NCBI RefSeq assembly: GCF_014267175.1
Contig: NZ_JACMTR010000002.1
Coordinates: 4,737,501 to 4,801,500, forward strand
Origin: Pseudonocardia sp. C8
Lineage (GTDB): Bacteria > Actinomycetota > Actinomycetes > Mycobacteriales > Pseudonocardiaceae
Direction of reading: 5' to 3'
DNA length: 64,000 nt
In this document: piece by piece, positions 1-8,276 of the stretch
How the letters are laid out: every line of letters begins with the position of its first letter
Numbering within the stretch: position 1 is the first letter of the stretch
Translations under genes and position numbers: made by a program
Notes under the pieces: model-generated
The model's database searches: none
What the model was told of the DNA's origin: nothing
What the model saw: the letters and a program-made list of their open reading frames with translations, nothing else

Positions 1-116
1 CGCCAGGTCCGGCGGGTCTCGCCGGCCGGGCGGTGCCGGGCCCGGTGGCTGCCCGGGCGGGCGCGCGACGCACCGGCCACCGGCGGCCGGTCCGGGCCGG
101 GAGGAGGCACCGGTCG

Positions 117-740
117 TCAGACCGAGCCGAACTGGCGGTCCCCGGCGTCGCCGAGGCCCGGGACGATGAAGGCCGAGTCGTTGAGCCGCTCGTCGATGCT
201 GGTGGTCACCATGCGGATCGGCAGCCCCGACTCCTTGAGCCGCTGCAGCCCCTCCGGTGCGGCGAGCGCGCAGATCGCGGTGACGTCGTCGGCGCCGCGA
301 CGGGTGAGGAGCCCGACGGTGTGCACCATGGACCCGCCGGTGGCGAGCATCGGGTCGAGCACGAACACCGGCCGCCCGACCAGCGACTCGGGCAGCGACT
401 CCATGTAGGGCACCGGCTCGTGGGTCGTCTCGTCCCGGGCCATCCCGACGAAGCCCATCTGCGCCTCGGGGACGAAGTTCAGCGCGGCCTCGGCCATCCC
501 GAGGCCGGCCCGCAGGACCGGGACGAGCACCGGCGGCGCCGCCATCCGGTGGCCGACGGTCCGCGAGACCGGGGTGTGGATCGGGTGCTCGGCCAGCGGC
601 GCCGAGCGGGTCGCCTCGTAGATCAGCATCAGCGTGAGCTCCCGCAGCGCCGCCCGGAAGGTGGCGTTGTCGGTGCGTGCGTCCCGCATGGTGCTGAGCC
701 GCGCCAGGGCCAGCGGGTGGTCGACGACGATCGTGTCCAC
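117..740 (-). CDS. upp: uracil phosphoribosyltransferase
   Basis: This cytosolic pyrimidine-salvage enzyme makes UMP from uracil and PRPP. The 207-residue product matches the usual family length. It shows the PRPP-binding stretch [14 protein letters not shown] and the uracil-site region near the C-terminus ([12 protein letters not shown]). I chose the GTG at 740 because the protein then opens with [19 protein letters not shown], a typical UPRT N-terminus. The open frame runs on upstream to 1178, but that stretch is Arg-rich and looks non-coding. The gene is divergent from the small gene at 1226. In Mycobacterium upp also lies beside an Rv3311-type gene and add, as here. Bases 1-116 beyond its stop show nothing I can identify. 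Confidence 0.95.
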   Translation of the reverse strand: MDTIVVDHPLALARLSTMRDARTDNATFRAALRELTLMLIYEATRSAPLAEHPIHTPVSRTVGHRMAAPPVLVPVLRAGLGMAEAALNFVPEAQMGFVGMARDETTHEPVPYMESLPESLVGRPVFVLDPMLATGGSMVHTVGLLTRRGADDVTAICALAAPEGLQRLKESGLPIRMVTTSIDERLNDSAFIVPGLGDAGDRQFGSV

Positions 741-1225
741 GGACCGACAGCCTACGGACGTGCGGCCGCCCTGGGAGCCCCCGACGGCCGGTGGCGTGCA
801 CGACCGGTGACGGCCGTCGGACACGCCGGAGTGATGCCGACCCGTGACCGGACGGCCATCCCCCGTCCACCCGCTGCGCGGACACCGACGCGTGTCGGCG
901 TTCACGCAGCGTAGGGTTTCTCGCCCACCTGACGAGTGATGTCCCGACACCCCGCGGAGCACTCCCGGCCCACCCGGGTGAGGCCCCGGGCGCCCCCGCG
1001 GACCTTGCGTGACGAGCCGCCCCCGATCGGTCACACGATCACGACGCGTGCCGCTCCCGGCCCGCCCGACTCGCCTCTTCGCGTGAACCACGGCGACAGG
1101 CGTCGCAATCGGCACGCGCGGTCGCCGATCACGGGATTCACCTGACCCGAACGGGTGGTATGGCCGAAACGGTGTCACACCGGGGCCGCCGCCGACGCTG
1201 TACTAGATGACGAGGAGGTGATCCG
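741..1225. other. divergent intergenic region upstream of upp and the 78-aa gene
   Basis: These 485 bases lie between the divergent starts of upp and the gene at 1226. Both strands have open frames, but their translations are Arg/Pro-rich with no recognisable domain, so I read the region as non-coding. It must hold both promoters. I see no confident -10/-35 pair; TACTAGAT at 1201-1208 is the most AT-rich stretch ahead of the plus-strand gene. Confidence 0.5.
1213..1223 (+). promoter_or_regulatory. extended Shine-Dalgarno site
   Basis: AGGAGGTGATC is an 11-base match to the complement of the 16S rRNA 3' end (GATCACCTCCT). The GGAGG core lies 7 bases before the ATG at 1226. Most genes in this window have weak sites or look leaderless, so this one stands out and fixes the start. 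Confidence 0.8.
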
Positions 1226-1462
1226 ATGCCGGAGAACACGACTTCCGAGGAGCAGACGTTGATCGCTGCTGCGGAGAAGCTCACGCAGTGCGACGGCTAC
1301 GTCGTTCTTGCGGTGGACCCGCAGACCGGGGAGGTGGACGCCCACGGCCCGTTCGACGGGATGACGGCCACGGTCAAGGCCGACCAGCTGCGGCGTGACT
1401 TCGACCGCGGGGGGCTCGAGGACGTCTCCATCGGCGTGGTCCGCCTGCACAGCCAGGCCTGA
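1226..1462 (+). CDS. small conserved-looking protein of unknown function (78 aa)
   Basis: I do not recognise the family. The 78-residue product is acidic and soluble, with no membrane segment. It opens with a Glu-rich segment (MPENTTSEEQ) followed by a possible beta-rich stretch (GYVVLAVDPQTGEVDAHGPF). The very strong ribosome-binding site, the normal amino-acid composition and the compact length support it as a real gene. Its stop is 58 bases before the next start, which has its own promoter-like element, so the two genes need not be co-transcribed. Confidence 0.7.
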   Translation: MPENTTSEEQTLIAAAEKLTQCDGYVVLAVDPQTGEVDAHGPFDGMTATVKADQLRRDFDRGGLEDVSIGVVRLHSQA

Positions 1463-1507
1463 CCCGCCGGGGGTTCCCCGAGACCCCTGATGTCCCCGAC
1501 GCGACGA

Positions 1508-1513
1508 TAGGGT
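1508..1513 (+). promoter_or_regulatory. putative -10 element of a leaderless transcript
   Basis: TAGGGT matches the actinobacterial TANNNT -10 pattern and ends 7 bases before the GTG at 1521. There is no Shine-Dalgarno sequence in between. That spacing would place the transcription start on the initiation codon. This is inference from spacing and motif only. Confidence 0.45.
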
Positions 1514-1520
1514 CGCCGGC

Positions 1521-2783
1521 GTGGCAAGCGACATCGTCCCGATCCGGCTCGCTCTCACGCGGGGCGACGTGGTCACCCTGTGGGCTCCCCCGTGGCGGGA
1601 GGACGGCGAGGAATGGGAGGCCTTCCTCGGCGATGACGAGCACGTGTTCGTCTTCGACGAGGTGGCGGGCCTCGCCGCGTACGTCCGTACCGCGACCGGT
1701 CACGACCTGGAGGATCACCCCGCGTGGTCCGCGGTCCCCGCGCTCTCCGTGGCGGAGCTGACCCCGGACGACGCGCATCGTCATGATCTGGTCGGCGTGC
1801 CGGAGCTCGCGGCGGGCGACCCGGACTCCGGACGGGTGCAGGAGCTGCACGAGACGGTCTCGATCGTCCGGTCGCTGGCCGACGTCTGCGATCTCGCGGA
1901 CGTGACGGCCGTACTGGACGGCGAGCCCGCGTTCGCCCTGCTCGCCGAGGGGTCGCACGCGTTCGCCGGCCGCGACGGCGCGAAGCGCTGGACGGCGCTG
2001 TCCGAGGCGATCGCCCAGCACTGGGACGACGTCGTCGACACGGTCGACGGGCTCGTCACCACCCCCGAGGTCGACGAGGGCGCCCTCGAGAAGGCCCGGG
2101 CCGAGGCACCCGCCGCCGACGACGCGGACGACGAGGAGCTGGAGGCCCAGGCCCTCGCCGCGGGCGAGGCCACGGACGCCGGCACCCGGGACACGGACGA
2201 GGACACCGACGAGGGCCCGACCGGTTTCTGGGCCGAGGTGGGCATCGACCCGATCCGCATCGTGTCCGGCGACCGCTCGCTGGTGACCCTGCGGTGCTAC
2301 CTCGACGACAAGCCGGTGTTCCTCGGCTCCGACGGCCGGATCGACGTCTTCGGATCGGAACGGGCGCTCGTGCGGGCGCTGGCCGACCCCGAGCACCCGG
2401 CCGTGCAGCGCACCGACCTCGCGGTGGCCGTCACCTTCCCCGAGGTGCTGGAGGCCGCCCGGGTCGGCGAGCTCGAGGCGACCGTCGAGGACATGAACAC
2501 CTACGTGCTCACCGGCATCGGCACGGACCTGGCCGAGGGTGTGCTCGACCTGGACCCGGTGCAGCTGGACCTCGCCGCCGAGCTGCTGACCGACGTCGGC
2601 GAGTGGGCGGGCGACCCGGAGCCCGCCGAGGCACTCGCCGAGTCGAACAGCCTGGGCTGGCTGGTGTCGTTCGTCGTCCGGCCGGACCCGACGCGGATGG
2701 CCCCGAGCCCGCCGTTCACCCAGGAGGCGCAGGCCTGGGGCGAGCTGGTCGCCGGCCTGGAGGCCCGGCTGCGGGAACACTAG
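1521..2783 (+). CDS. Rv3311-type conserved protein
   Basis: This 420-residue protein has the same length and position as Rv3311 of M. tuberculosis, between upp and add. I recall that family as conserved but without an established biochemical function. Two homologous-looking halves (about residues 1-185 and 235-420) each start with a short beta-rich segment ([38 protein letters not shown]). They are joined by an acidic Ala/Asp/Glu linker at about 190-235. There is no membrane segment or signal peptide. Translation starts at GTG 1521 with no Shine-Dalgarno site, consistent with a leaderless mRNA. The gene converges on add and overlaps its last 4 bases on the opposite strand. Confidence 0.8.
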   Translation: MASDIVPIRLALTRGDVVTLWAPPWREDGEEWEAFLGDDEHVFVFDEVAGLAAYVRTATGHDLEDHPAWSAVPALSVAELTPDDAHRHDLVGVPELAAGDPDSGRVQELHETVSIVRSLADVCDLADVTAVLDGEPAFALLAEGSHAFAGRDGAKRWTALSEAIAQHWDDVVDTVDGLVTTPEVDEGALEKARAEAPAADDADDEELEAQALAAGEATDAGTRDTDEDTDEGPTGFWAEVGIDPIRIVSGDRSLVTLRCYLDDKPVFLGSDGRIDVFGSERALVRALADPEHPAVQRTDLAVAVTFPEVLEAARVGELEATVEDMNTYVLTGIGTDLAEGVLDLDPVQLDLAAELLTDVGEWAGDPEPAEALAESNSLGWLVSFVVRPDPTRMAPSPPFTQEAQAWGELVAGLEARLREH

Positions 2784-3928
2784 GCCTGTCGGGCCAGCGC
2801 CGCGTACCCCGGCTTGATGACGCCCTCGATCAGGGCCAGGCGCTCGTCGAACCCGATGAACGCCGACTTCATCGCGTTCACCGTGAACCAGCGCAGCGTG
2901 TCCCAGCCGTACCCGAACGTCGCGGCCAGGTCGGACAGCTCGCTGGTGAGCGTGCAGCCCGACATGAGCCGGTTGTCGGTGTTCACCGTGACCCGGAACC
3001 GTAGCTCGGTGAGCAGGCCGATCGGGTGCTCGGCCAGCGAGCGCGCGGCCCCGGTGTGCACGTTGGAGGTCGGGCACATCTCCAGCGGCACCCGGCTGTC
3101 CCGGACGTAGGCGGCCAGCCGCCCGAGCCGGGGCCGCTCGCCGGGCCGCACGTCGATGTCGTCGACGATCCGGACGCCGTGCCCGAGCCGGTCGGCGCCG
3201 CACCACTGGATCGCCTCCCAGATCGACGGGAGCCCGAACGCCTCGCCGGCGTGGATCGTGACGTGCGCGTTCTGCTGGCGGACGTACTCGAACGCGTCCA
3301 GGTGCCGGGTGGGCGGGAAACCCTTCTCGGCGCCGGCGATGTCGAAACCGACCACCCCCACCGGCGGCGGGCCCGCGGAGCCGGTGTCCAGCGGCAGGCG
3401 GTGCCGGACGGAGAGCTCCGCGATCTCCCGGGACCGCGCGGCGTGCCGCATCGCGGTGAGCAGCACGCCGATCCGGATGGACTGCCCGGCCTCGGCGGCC
3501 CGGTCGATGCCGAGCCGGAACCCGTCGAGGACGGCGGCGATGACGTCGTCGACGTCCAAGCCCTGCTCCACGTGCAGCTCCGGCGCGAACCGCACCTCGG
3601 CGTAGACGACGCCGTCCGCGGCGAGGTCCTCGGCGGCCTCGGCCGCGACCCGGGTGAGCGCCTCGGGGGTCTGCATGACGGCGACGGTGTGGCCGAACGT
3701 CTCCAGGTACCGCTCCAGCGAGCCGGAGTGCGCGGCGCCGAGGAACCACGCGGCGAGCTCGCCGGGGTCGGTGGTCGGCAGCTTGCGGTAGCCGGTCTCG
3801 CGGGCCAGGTCGATGACCGTCTCGACGCGCAGGCCGCCGTCGAGGTGGTCGTGCAGCAGCACCTTCGGGGCGCGGCGCACGGTGTCAGGGGTGAGGGGCG
3901 CGGGGTCCGGACCAGTGGGATCAGCCAC
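2780..3928 (-). CDS. add: adenosine deaminase
   Basis: This zinc hydrolase deaminates adenosine or deoxyadenosine to inosine or deoxyinosine in purine salvage. The 382-residue protein shows the family metal and catalytic motifs in order: HDHLDG near the N-terminus (the HxH ligands), HAGEAFG (ligand His and catalytic Glu), SNVHTG, and NTDNRLMS (ligand Asp). The GTG at 3928 was chosen because the protein then begins VADPTGPDP, just ahead of the conserved [13 protein letters not shown] region. Longer upstream reading is low-complexity. It is divergent from the coiled-coil gene at 4125. In Mycobacterium, deoA and cdd follow directly; here they lie 17 kb away. Confidence 0.95.
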   Translation of the reverse strand: MADPTGPDPAPLTPDTVRRAPKVLLHDHLDGGLRVETVIDLARETGYRKLPTTDPGELAAWFLGAAHSGSLERYLETFGHTVAVMQTPEALTRVAAEAAEDLAADGVVYAEVRFAPELHVEQGLDVDDVIAAVLDGFRLGIDRAAEAGQSIRIGVLLTAMRHAARSREIAELSVRHRLPLDTGSAGPPPVGVVGFDIAGAEKGFPPTRHLDAFEYVRQQNAHVTIHAGEAFGLPSIWEAIQWCGADRLGHGVRIVDDIDVRPGERPRLGRLAAYVRDSRVPLEMCPTSNVHTGAARSLAEHPIGLLTELRFRVTVNTDNRLMSGCTLTSELSDLAATFGYGWDTLRWFTVNAMKSAFIGFDERLALIEGVIKPGYAALARQA

Positions 3929-4124
3929 ACCGGCACGGTAGGGGATCCGCTCCTCGCCCGGCGTGCCGCGCTGCGGGAGCCCGGGGTGCCTGCCATCATC
4001 GCCACGATTCGGGTGGTCCCGCGTGCCCCGGACGGCGCAATCCACACCGTCCGTCGACGCTCGATCGGCGGTCGCTACCCTCTGGGCACTCCCCACTTGG
4101 CTCAGAGGAAGCGCAGCAGGTGCC

Positions 4125-5372
4125 ATGAGCGACACTTCGAACCTCTCGTTCGACCGGATGCGCGGCATGCTCATGCGGGCGGCCGAGATCCGTGACAGCG
4201 AACAGCAGCAGATCTTCGACTCCCTCGACGAGATCCACGCCCGGCTGGCCGCACTGGACGCCATCGGCACCGTGCGCAAGAAGCTCACCGAGATCCCCGA
4301 CCGGACCGAGCTGAACGTCCTGGCCGAGCGGCTCGACGAGACCGTCACCAAGCTCGACAACCAGGAGATCGTCCTGGGCGCGATCACCCGGGCCATCGAG
4401 TCCCTCCCGGACAAGCTGGCGAAGCCGATCGCCCAGCTCGACGGCCGCCTCGACGGCATGGGCGGGCGCCTGGAGGGCGTGTCGGGCCGGATGGACGGCC
4501 TCGACGACCGCCTCGGCGGCCTGCACAAGCGGCTCGACGACCTCGACAACCGGCTCGACCGGCACGAGATGCGCCTCGACGCGATGCCGAACGCCGTCGC
4601 CTCCCCGATCAAGGAACGCGTCGACGGCGTCGAGCGGCAGGTCAAGGAGCAGCTCGACGCGGCCGTGCACTCGTTCGAGGAGACCGGCGAGGGCCTGCGC
4701 AACCTGCTCGGCGACACCTCGGTCGGCCTGCACCGCCGGCTGGAGGAGCTGTCCCAGCGCCCGGCCGTCGACCCGACCCCGGCCTTCGACGCGCTCACCG
4801 AGCGGCTCGAGGCGCTGTCGACCCGGCTGGAGGAGGTCGGCTCCCGGCTGGACGCCGTCGAGTCCGGTCTGGACGGCAAGCTGGGTGAGCTCGACGGCTC
4901 GGTCAAGGAGCGGATCGGCGAGCTCGATGGCACCGTGTCCGAGAAGCTGACCGGTGTGGACGAGAAGCTCACCGGCTTCGACGAGCGGCTCGACAAGCTC
5001 TCCGGCGACGTCGACGGCCGGCTCGACAAGCTCGCCGAGAACGTCGACACCCGGCTCGACAAGCTGTCCGGTGACGTCGACACCCGGCTGTCCAGCCTCG
5101 ACACGGCGCTGCGGGACCGTCCGGACGCCGGGTCGGTGACCGAGCTGGTGACCCGGGCGAACGCCGAGTCCGAGCGGCGCAACGCCAGCCAGCTGGACGA
5201 GGCCATGGCGACCTTCGCCGAGCTGATCATGGGTCGGGGCGGGCAGTACGCCCAGCAGACGCCGCCGCCCCCGCCGCGCCCGGCCCAGCGTCGCAGCCGG
5301 CAGAAGGTGTCGGTGAAGAGCCAGAACGGCGCCTCCGCTGCCGACCTCGTCTCCGACGACCCGGACGCCTGA
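4125..5372 (+). CDS. long coiled-coil protein with heptad and hendecad repeats
   Basis: I do not recognise a named family. The 415-residue product is almost wholly predicted helix. Residues about 108-151 form consecutive 7-residue units starting R-L/M ([28 protein letters not shown]). Residues about 288-331 form 11-residue units ([33 protein letters not shown]). The tail after residue 378 is Pro-rich then basic. There is no signal peptide or membrane segment, so it is probably a cytoplasmic rod or an amphipathic surface-binding protein (inference). The ATG at 4125 opens a normal N-terminus ([16 protein letters not shown]). A TACCCT hexamer at 4076-4081 could be its -10. It lies immediately beside the interrupted HNH gene. 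Confidence 0.85.
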   Translation: MSDTSNLSFDRMRGMLMRAAEIRDSEQQQIFDSLDEIHARLAALDAIGTVRKKLTEIPDRTELNVLAERLDETVTKLDNQEIVLGAITRAIESLPDKLAKPIAQLDGRLDGMGGRLEGVSGRMDGLDDRLGGLHKRLDDLDNRLDRHEMRLDAMPNAVASPIKERVDGVERQVKEQLDAAVHSFEETGEGLRNLLGDTSVGLHRRLEELSQRPAVDPTPAFDALTERLEALSTRLEEVGSRLDAVESGLDGKLGELDGSVKERIGELDGTVSEKLTGVDEKLTGFDERLDKLSGDVDGRLDKLAENVDTRLDKLSGDVDTRLSSLDTALRDRPDAGSVTELVTRANAESERRNASQLDEAMATFAELIMGRGGQYAQQTPPPPPRPAQRRSRQKVSVKSQNGASAADLVSDDPDA

Positions 5373-5474
5373 CCGGCCCCGCGATCGCGCCTCGTTCGTC
5401 CGGAACGGACGCCTCGGCCGGACGGATCGGGCGCCCGCGGTTGAGTTCTGATCGACCGGGTCGGGTGTCCCTCC

Positions 5475-5766
5475 TCAGGCGGCTGCGGTGGTCCGCCCGG
5501 GCGGGAGCAGGGCATCGAGGATGGGTGCCGGGTCGAGCGGGTCGCCGTACCAGGCCGGGGTGAGGGTGGTGCGGTCGATCCGGAGGCCGGCCTGGGTGTT
5601 CGACTCGACCATCTGCCCGGCGTCCCCGGTGAGCGGTCGCCCGGTCGCGGGCACCGGCGTGCCGTCCGGGCGATGGAACTCCCATCTCCCGCCCCCGCGA
5701 TGGCGGATCAGGTAGCCGTGGTCATGGACCAGGCGGTGATGGTGGCTGCACAGCAGGACGAGGTTG
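5475..5766 (-). pseudogene. DUF222/HNH endonuclease, C-terminal fragment (displaced by the prophage-like element)
   Basis: This is the 3' part of the gene whose 5' part lies at 15358-16895. It encodes the end of the HNH domain (NLVLLCSHHHRLVHDHGYL) and about 70 further residues of typical 13E12-family tail ([20 protein letters not shown]). It has no start codon of its own at the correct place. Upstream of 5766 the frame continues into the inserted element and reads unrelated residues. Joined to the other fragment across TTG at 5764-5766, it completes a 610-codon frame including the stop, without any shift. Confidence 0.9.
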
Positions 5767-5793
5767 CAAGTACCTTCGCAGTGGTTCCTACGG
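5739..5793. other. left attachment junction of the element (hybrid att site)
   Basis: Host HNH sequence runs up to and including TTG at 5764-5766; element sequence starts at 5767. The same TTG recurs at the other junction, 15355-15357. The element-side arm at 5767-5793 is an imperfect inverted copy of the element-side arm at 15326-15354, the expected shape of a serine-integrase attP site. Confidence 0.8.
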
Positions 5794-5891
5794 GGTGACG
5801 TTGCGGGACATGGCCTTCCACCCGTGAAGGCGGCCCCGGGCGGTGTAGCAGCACCGGCCCCGGGGCCTTGACGGACTCTGGAGGTCCGCCC

Positions 5892-6383
5892 ATGGCCCAG
5901 CTTCTCACTCCCGCACCCGCTGACGACCGGCTGATTGCCCTCGATGCCGTCGCCGCCACCCTCGACCTCACGCCCGCGTGGACTCTGCCCGGGCAGGCCG
6001 CACGGTGGACCGGCGATGGTGTCGACCTGGTCGCCGACGACGACGCCCGCGGCGGGTACGTCCATGTCCTCCGCGACGACGCCGACGCCACGTTCGGCCC
6101 GCACGCCGACCCCGCCGAGATCGCCACTGCGGTCCGCGCGGCCCGGTCCGGCGAGGTGACCGAGGCTGATATCCGCCTGACGGACGTCAGGTCCGGCGGG
6201 CGTTGGCACACCGCCTACAACGAGCCGCACAGCGTCCACGGCCGGTGGCAGAGCCCGCCGACGTGCCACGCCTCCCGCGCCGCCGAGGACCGGATCGGCG
6301 GGGTGACCGCGCTGGCCGGGCCGGGTGCCGCCTCCCACCGGACGTGGACGCTCGCTCCGTGCGACGGGTCGTGCGAGCGATGA
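5892..6383 (+). CDS. element-encoded hypothetical protein (163 aa)
   Basis: I do not recognise this protein. It is soluble and mixed alpha/beta in composition. It has an acidic centre (VDLVADDDARGGYVHVLRDDADATFG) and a C-terminal part with scattered His and Cys. The ATG at 5892 follows GGAGG by 8 bases; an in-frame TTG at 5868 lacks such a site. A GC-rich hairpin (about 5832-5867) lies between the junction and this gene and could be a leader structure. Its stop overlaps the next start (ATGA). Its place at the end opposite the integrase matches the small divergent genes of phiRv1-type elements. Confidence 0.65.
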   Translation: MAQLLTPAPADDRLIALDAVAATLDLTPAWTLPGQAARWTGDGVDLVADDDARGGYVHVLRDDADATFGPHADPAEIATAVRAARSGEVTEADIRLTDVRSGGRWHTAYNEPHSVHGRWQSPPTCHASRAAEDRIGGVTALAGPGAASHRTWTLAPCDGSCER

Positions 6384-6574
6384 GCGCCGGACGGCACACC
6401 GGGCGGCGGGCGTGGATCCTGGCCCGGCTCCCGCTCGGCCGTCTGCGGGTGACCGCGTGCGGGCTCTGCGCGGCCCTGGTCGCCGCCGAGCACACCGACG
6501 CGCACGACCGCTACCACCGGGCCGTGGTCGCCGCGCTCAGCGGATCCGACCGGCCCTGCGAACAGCAGGACTGA
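6380..6574 (+). CDS. small element-encoded protein (64 aa)
   Basis: The function is unknown. The ATG at 6380 overlaps the TGA of the preceding gene, so translation is probably coupled. The 64-residue product is basic at its N-terminus, with a CGLC pair in the middle (residues about 27-30) and one further Cys near the end. A strong inverted repeat follows 22 bases after the stop. Confidence 0.55.
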   Translation: MSAGRHTGRRAWILARLPLGRLRVTACGLCAALVAAEHTDAHDRYHRAVVAALSGSDRPCEQQD

Positions 6575-6595
6575 ACGGCCGTTCCCGCACGACCG

Positions 6596-6627
6596 ACGCC
6601 CCGGCGCTGATCTCAGCGCCGGGGCGT
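6596..6627. terminator. bidirectional hairpin terminator between convergent genes
   Basis: ACGCCCCGGCGCTGA at 6596-6610 is followed after TC by its exact reverse complement at 6613-6627. It sits between the convergent stops at 6574 and 6639. A mixed AT stretch (TGATTATTAG) lies just beyond on the right. This suits termination from both sides. Confidence 0.75.
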
Positions 6628-6638
6628 TCTGGTGATTA

Positions 6639-7316
6639 TTAGTCGTCGCCGGGGCCGTTGTTCGCGCGGCTCGATCGGAGGTCGTCGATCAACGGGTTGA
6701 GGACGGCCGCTGCGCGCTCCAGCTCGGGGAGGTTGGCTTCCGCGATCGTGGCGGCGTTCGCGGTGAACCGGTCGTCGCCGTGTAGCTTGCTCAGCCGGTT
6801 GCTCACCCGAATCAGATCGCGGTGCAGGGCCAGAAACTGCTGCGGGAGCGGAGAACGCCTCATCGACGTGGGCATGGTCGGCGAGGTGTAGGTCTTGCCA
6901 TCCAGGCCGGTGATCTCGGCGGGCTGCCGTTCGCCTCGGTGCTCGCGCGGGCTGGGTGCAGTGCTCTCCGGCGAATCAGGTGATCCAGATGGATCACCTG
7001 ATGCGGACACGTCCCGTTGCACGGTGCCGTAGCCCTGGCCGGTGGCGCTGGCGATGGCGCGGACGGACATGCCGTGCTCGCGCATGGAGGCCACCACTTC
7101 GCGGCGCTCCTCGCGTGGGAGCTTGAGTCGCGACGTACCGAACTCGCGGTCGCAGTACTCGTCCCAGCTCAAGTAGCCCAGCGCGGCCCAGGCGCGGGAG
7201 ACGTGGGCCTGCCTGATCAGTTCCCAAGCGCCCTCGACCGTGATCTTGATTCGGTCGGTGAGCTGCCGCGCTTGCTCGGGGGTGGCCTCGGCATCGTCGG
7301 TCGCGATCTCGCGCAC
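6639..7316 (-). CDS. helix-turn-helix protein of the element
   Basis: This is a probable DNA-binding protein of about 225 residues. A central segment (LPREERREVVASMREHGMSVRAIASATGQGYGTVQRDV) reads as a helix-turn-helix with recognition helix near GTVQRDV. It is followed by a Ser/Pro linker, the ITGLDGKTYTS motif seen in many actinobacterial phage regulators, and a C-terminal helical region. The GTG at 7316 starts 4 bases after the stop of the upstream small gene. An in-frame GTG at 7364 would overlap that gene by 44 bases and has no better ribosome site. Its role could be repressor, partition or copy control; the sequence does not decide. Confidence 0.7.
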   Translation of the reverse strand: MREIATDDAEATPEQARQLTDRIKITVEGAWELIRQAHVSRAWAALGYLSWDEYCDREFGTSRLKLPREERREVVASMREHGMSVRAIASATGQGYGTVQRDVSASGDPSGSPDSPESTAPSPREHRGERQPAEITGLDGKTYTSPTMPTSMRRSPLPQQFLALHRDLIRVSNRLSKLHGDDRFTANAATIAEANLPELERAAAVLNPLIDDLRSSRANNGPGDD

Positions 7317-7320
7317 GCCG

Positions 7321-7584
7321 TCAGCCCAACTCTCGCTCGATACCGTCGAGATCCATGCCCTCACCGCGGGCGAACGCCGAGACCGCAGCCTGCCCGCCGC
7401 GGGGGCCGACCTTGTTGCCGATCGTGTCGTCGACCAGGACGAAGAGCCCGTAGTCCTCGGCCCGCCGGTCGCGGCGACGGGACTTGACCAGCATCAGGCC
7501 TTGCCGCTGCGCGGCCCGCCGCAGCCGGTTCTCCCGGATCTTGTCGTCTCGCCCGATCGAGGGTTGCGATGTACGCGAAGTCAT
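7321..7584 (-). CDS. small basic protein common in actinobacterial mobile elements
   Basis: The 87-residue product starts at ATG 7584. It contains a basic helix (IRENRLRRAAQRQGLMLVKS) followed by RRRDRRAEDYGLFVLVD. I recall this pattern as a frequent but uncharacterised small protein in actinobacterial integrative elements and plasmids. It is probably nucleic-acid binding (inference from charge). It is followed closely by the helix-turn-helix gene, so the two likely form one transcript starting in the divergent region to its right. Confidence 0.65.
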   Translation of the reverse strand: MTSRTSQPSIGRDDKIRENRLRRAAQRQGLMLVKSRRRDRRAEDYGLFVLVDDTIGNKVGPRGGQAAVSAFARGEGMDLDGIERELG

Positions 7585-7993
7585 GCTTGGGAAGGTACGG
7601 AGAGTGATGCTTTAGTGACTAGTCGCCCATAAGTGCGGCACCACGAGTAGCTCGTGACACGATCAGGTGACCCGATCTCCTATCTGGGACGAATCCGAGA
7701 GGCAGAGCGTGCCGGGTCGCCGCGGGCCCGGGGAGGGGGTGGGACCCCGGGGGTCTCGGACCTCTAGGTCGTCGGCCTCGGGTCAGGCCCGTAGGCCCGG
7801 GTGCGGGGGCGTGGGCGTCGGGCTCGGGCCAGGCTGCGGCGGGATTTGCACAAGGCGGGGAAGGCGTCCCCCGCCCTCATCTCCGGGGGGATGATTGAAG
7901 CGCCGCTGGTGATGGGGACTCTCGGTCCACAGTTCTGATGAGCTGCTCAGGTCCGCCGTAACGGGTAGTGCGCGCTACGCCGATTGGCAGGTC
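7585..7993. other. divergent regulatory region of the element with a G-rich tract
   Basis: These 409 non-coding bases lie between the minus-strand regulator pair and the plus-strand membrane gene. Bases about 7720-7900 carry repeated runs of G (for example GGGCCCGGGGAGGGGG near 7728), enough for G-quadruplex potential. They also hold short inverted repeats such as ACCCCGGGGGT. The flanks at 7590-7680 and 7905-7990 are notably AT-richer than the rest of the window, as expected of promoters. It could be the switch region or a replication origin for the element. I cannot tell which. Confidence 0.4.
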
Positions 7994-8269
7994 ATGACGT
8001 ACCCCTCTGCTGCCAAGGCTACTGGCCCTGGCCTCGCCATCGCTGCCTGGACTATTGGCTCACTCGCGATCCTTACCACCCTCTACTGGCGGGCAGGTCT
8101 CGGGATCATTCCCCTCGTGATGTTGGTGCTCTCGCTCGGATTGACCGTGGCGGCTCGTGCTGCGTCGTCGCCAAGCCGCCATCGCACGGCAGCTGCGGTC
8201 ACGACGGGGGTCGCCGTCGGGCTGAACGTCCTGTTCATCGTGCTGTCGATCTTGGTTCCGACCAGCTAA
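7994..8269 (+). CDS. small membrane protein of the element
   Basis: The 91-residue protein has three hydrophobic segments: about residues 13-30, 34-54 and 70-88. It resembles no family I can name. Its base composition is visibly less GC-rich than the chromosomal genes, with many A/T-ending codons, which suggests recent acquisition. It starts at ATG 7994 and converges on the capsid gene, with stops 7 bases apart. Possible roles include superinfection exclusion or an anchor protein, but nothing in the sequence proves this. Confidence 0.6.
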   Translation: MTYPSAAKATGPGLAIAAWTIGSLAILTTLYWRAGLGIIPLVMLVLSLGLTVAARAASSPSRHRTAAAVTTGVAVGLNVLFIVLSILVPTS

Positions 8270-8276
8270 GCCTTCA

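Noticed and set aside
33..914. Plus-strand open frame opposite upp
   Set aside because: It overlaps a confident upp gene and its translation is Arg/His/Gly-rich without any recognisable domain.
5868..5891. TTG at 5868 as start of the first element gene
   Set aside because: ATG 5892 has GGAGG at a good distance. The TTG lies at the edge of a hairpin and has no such site.
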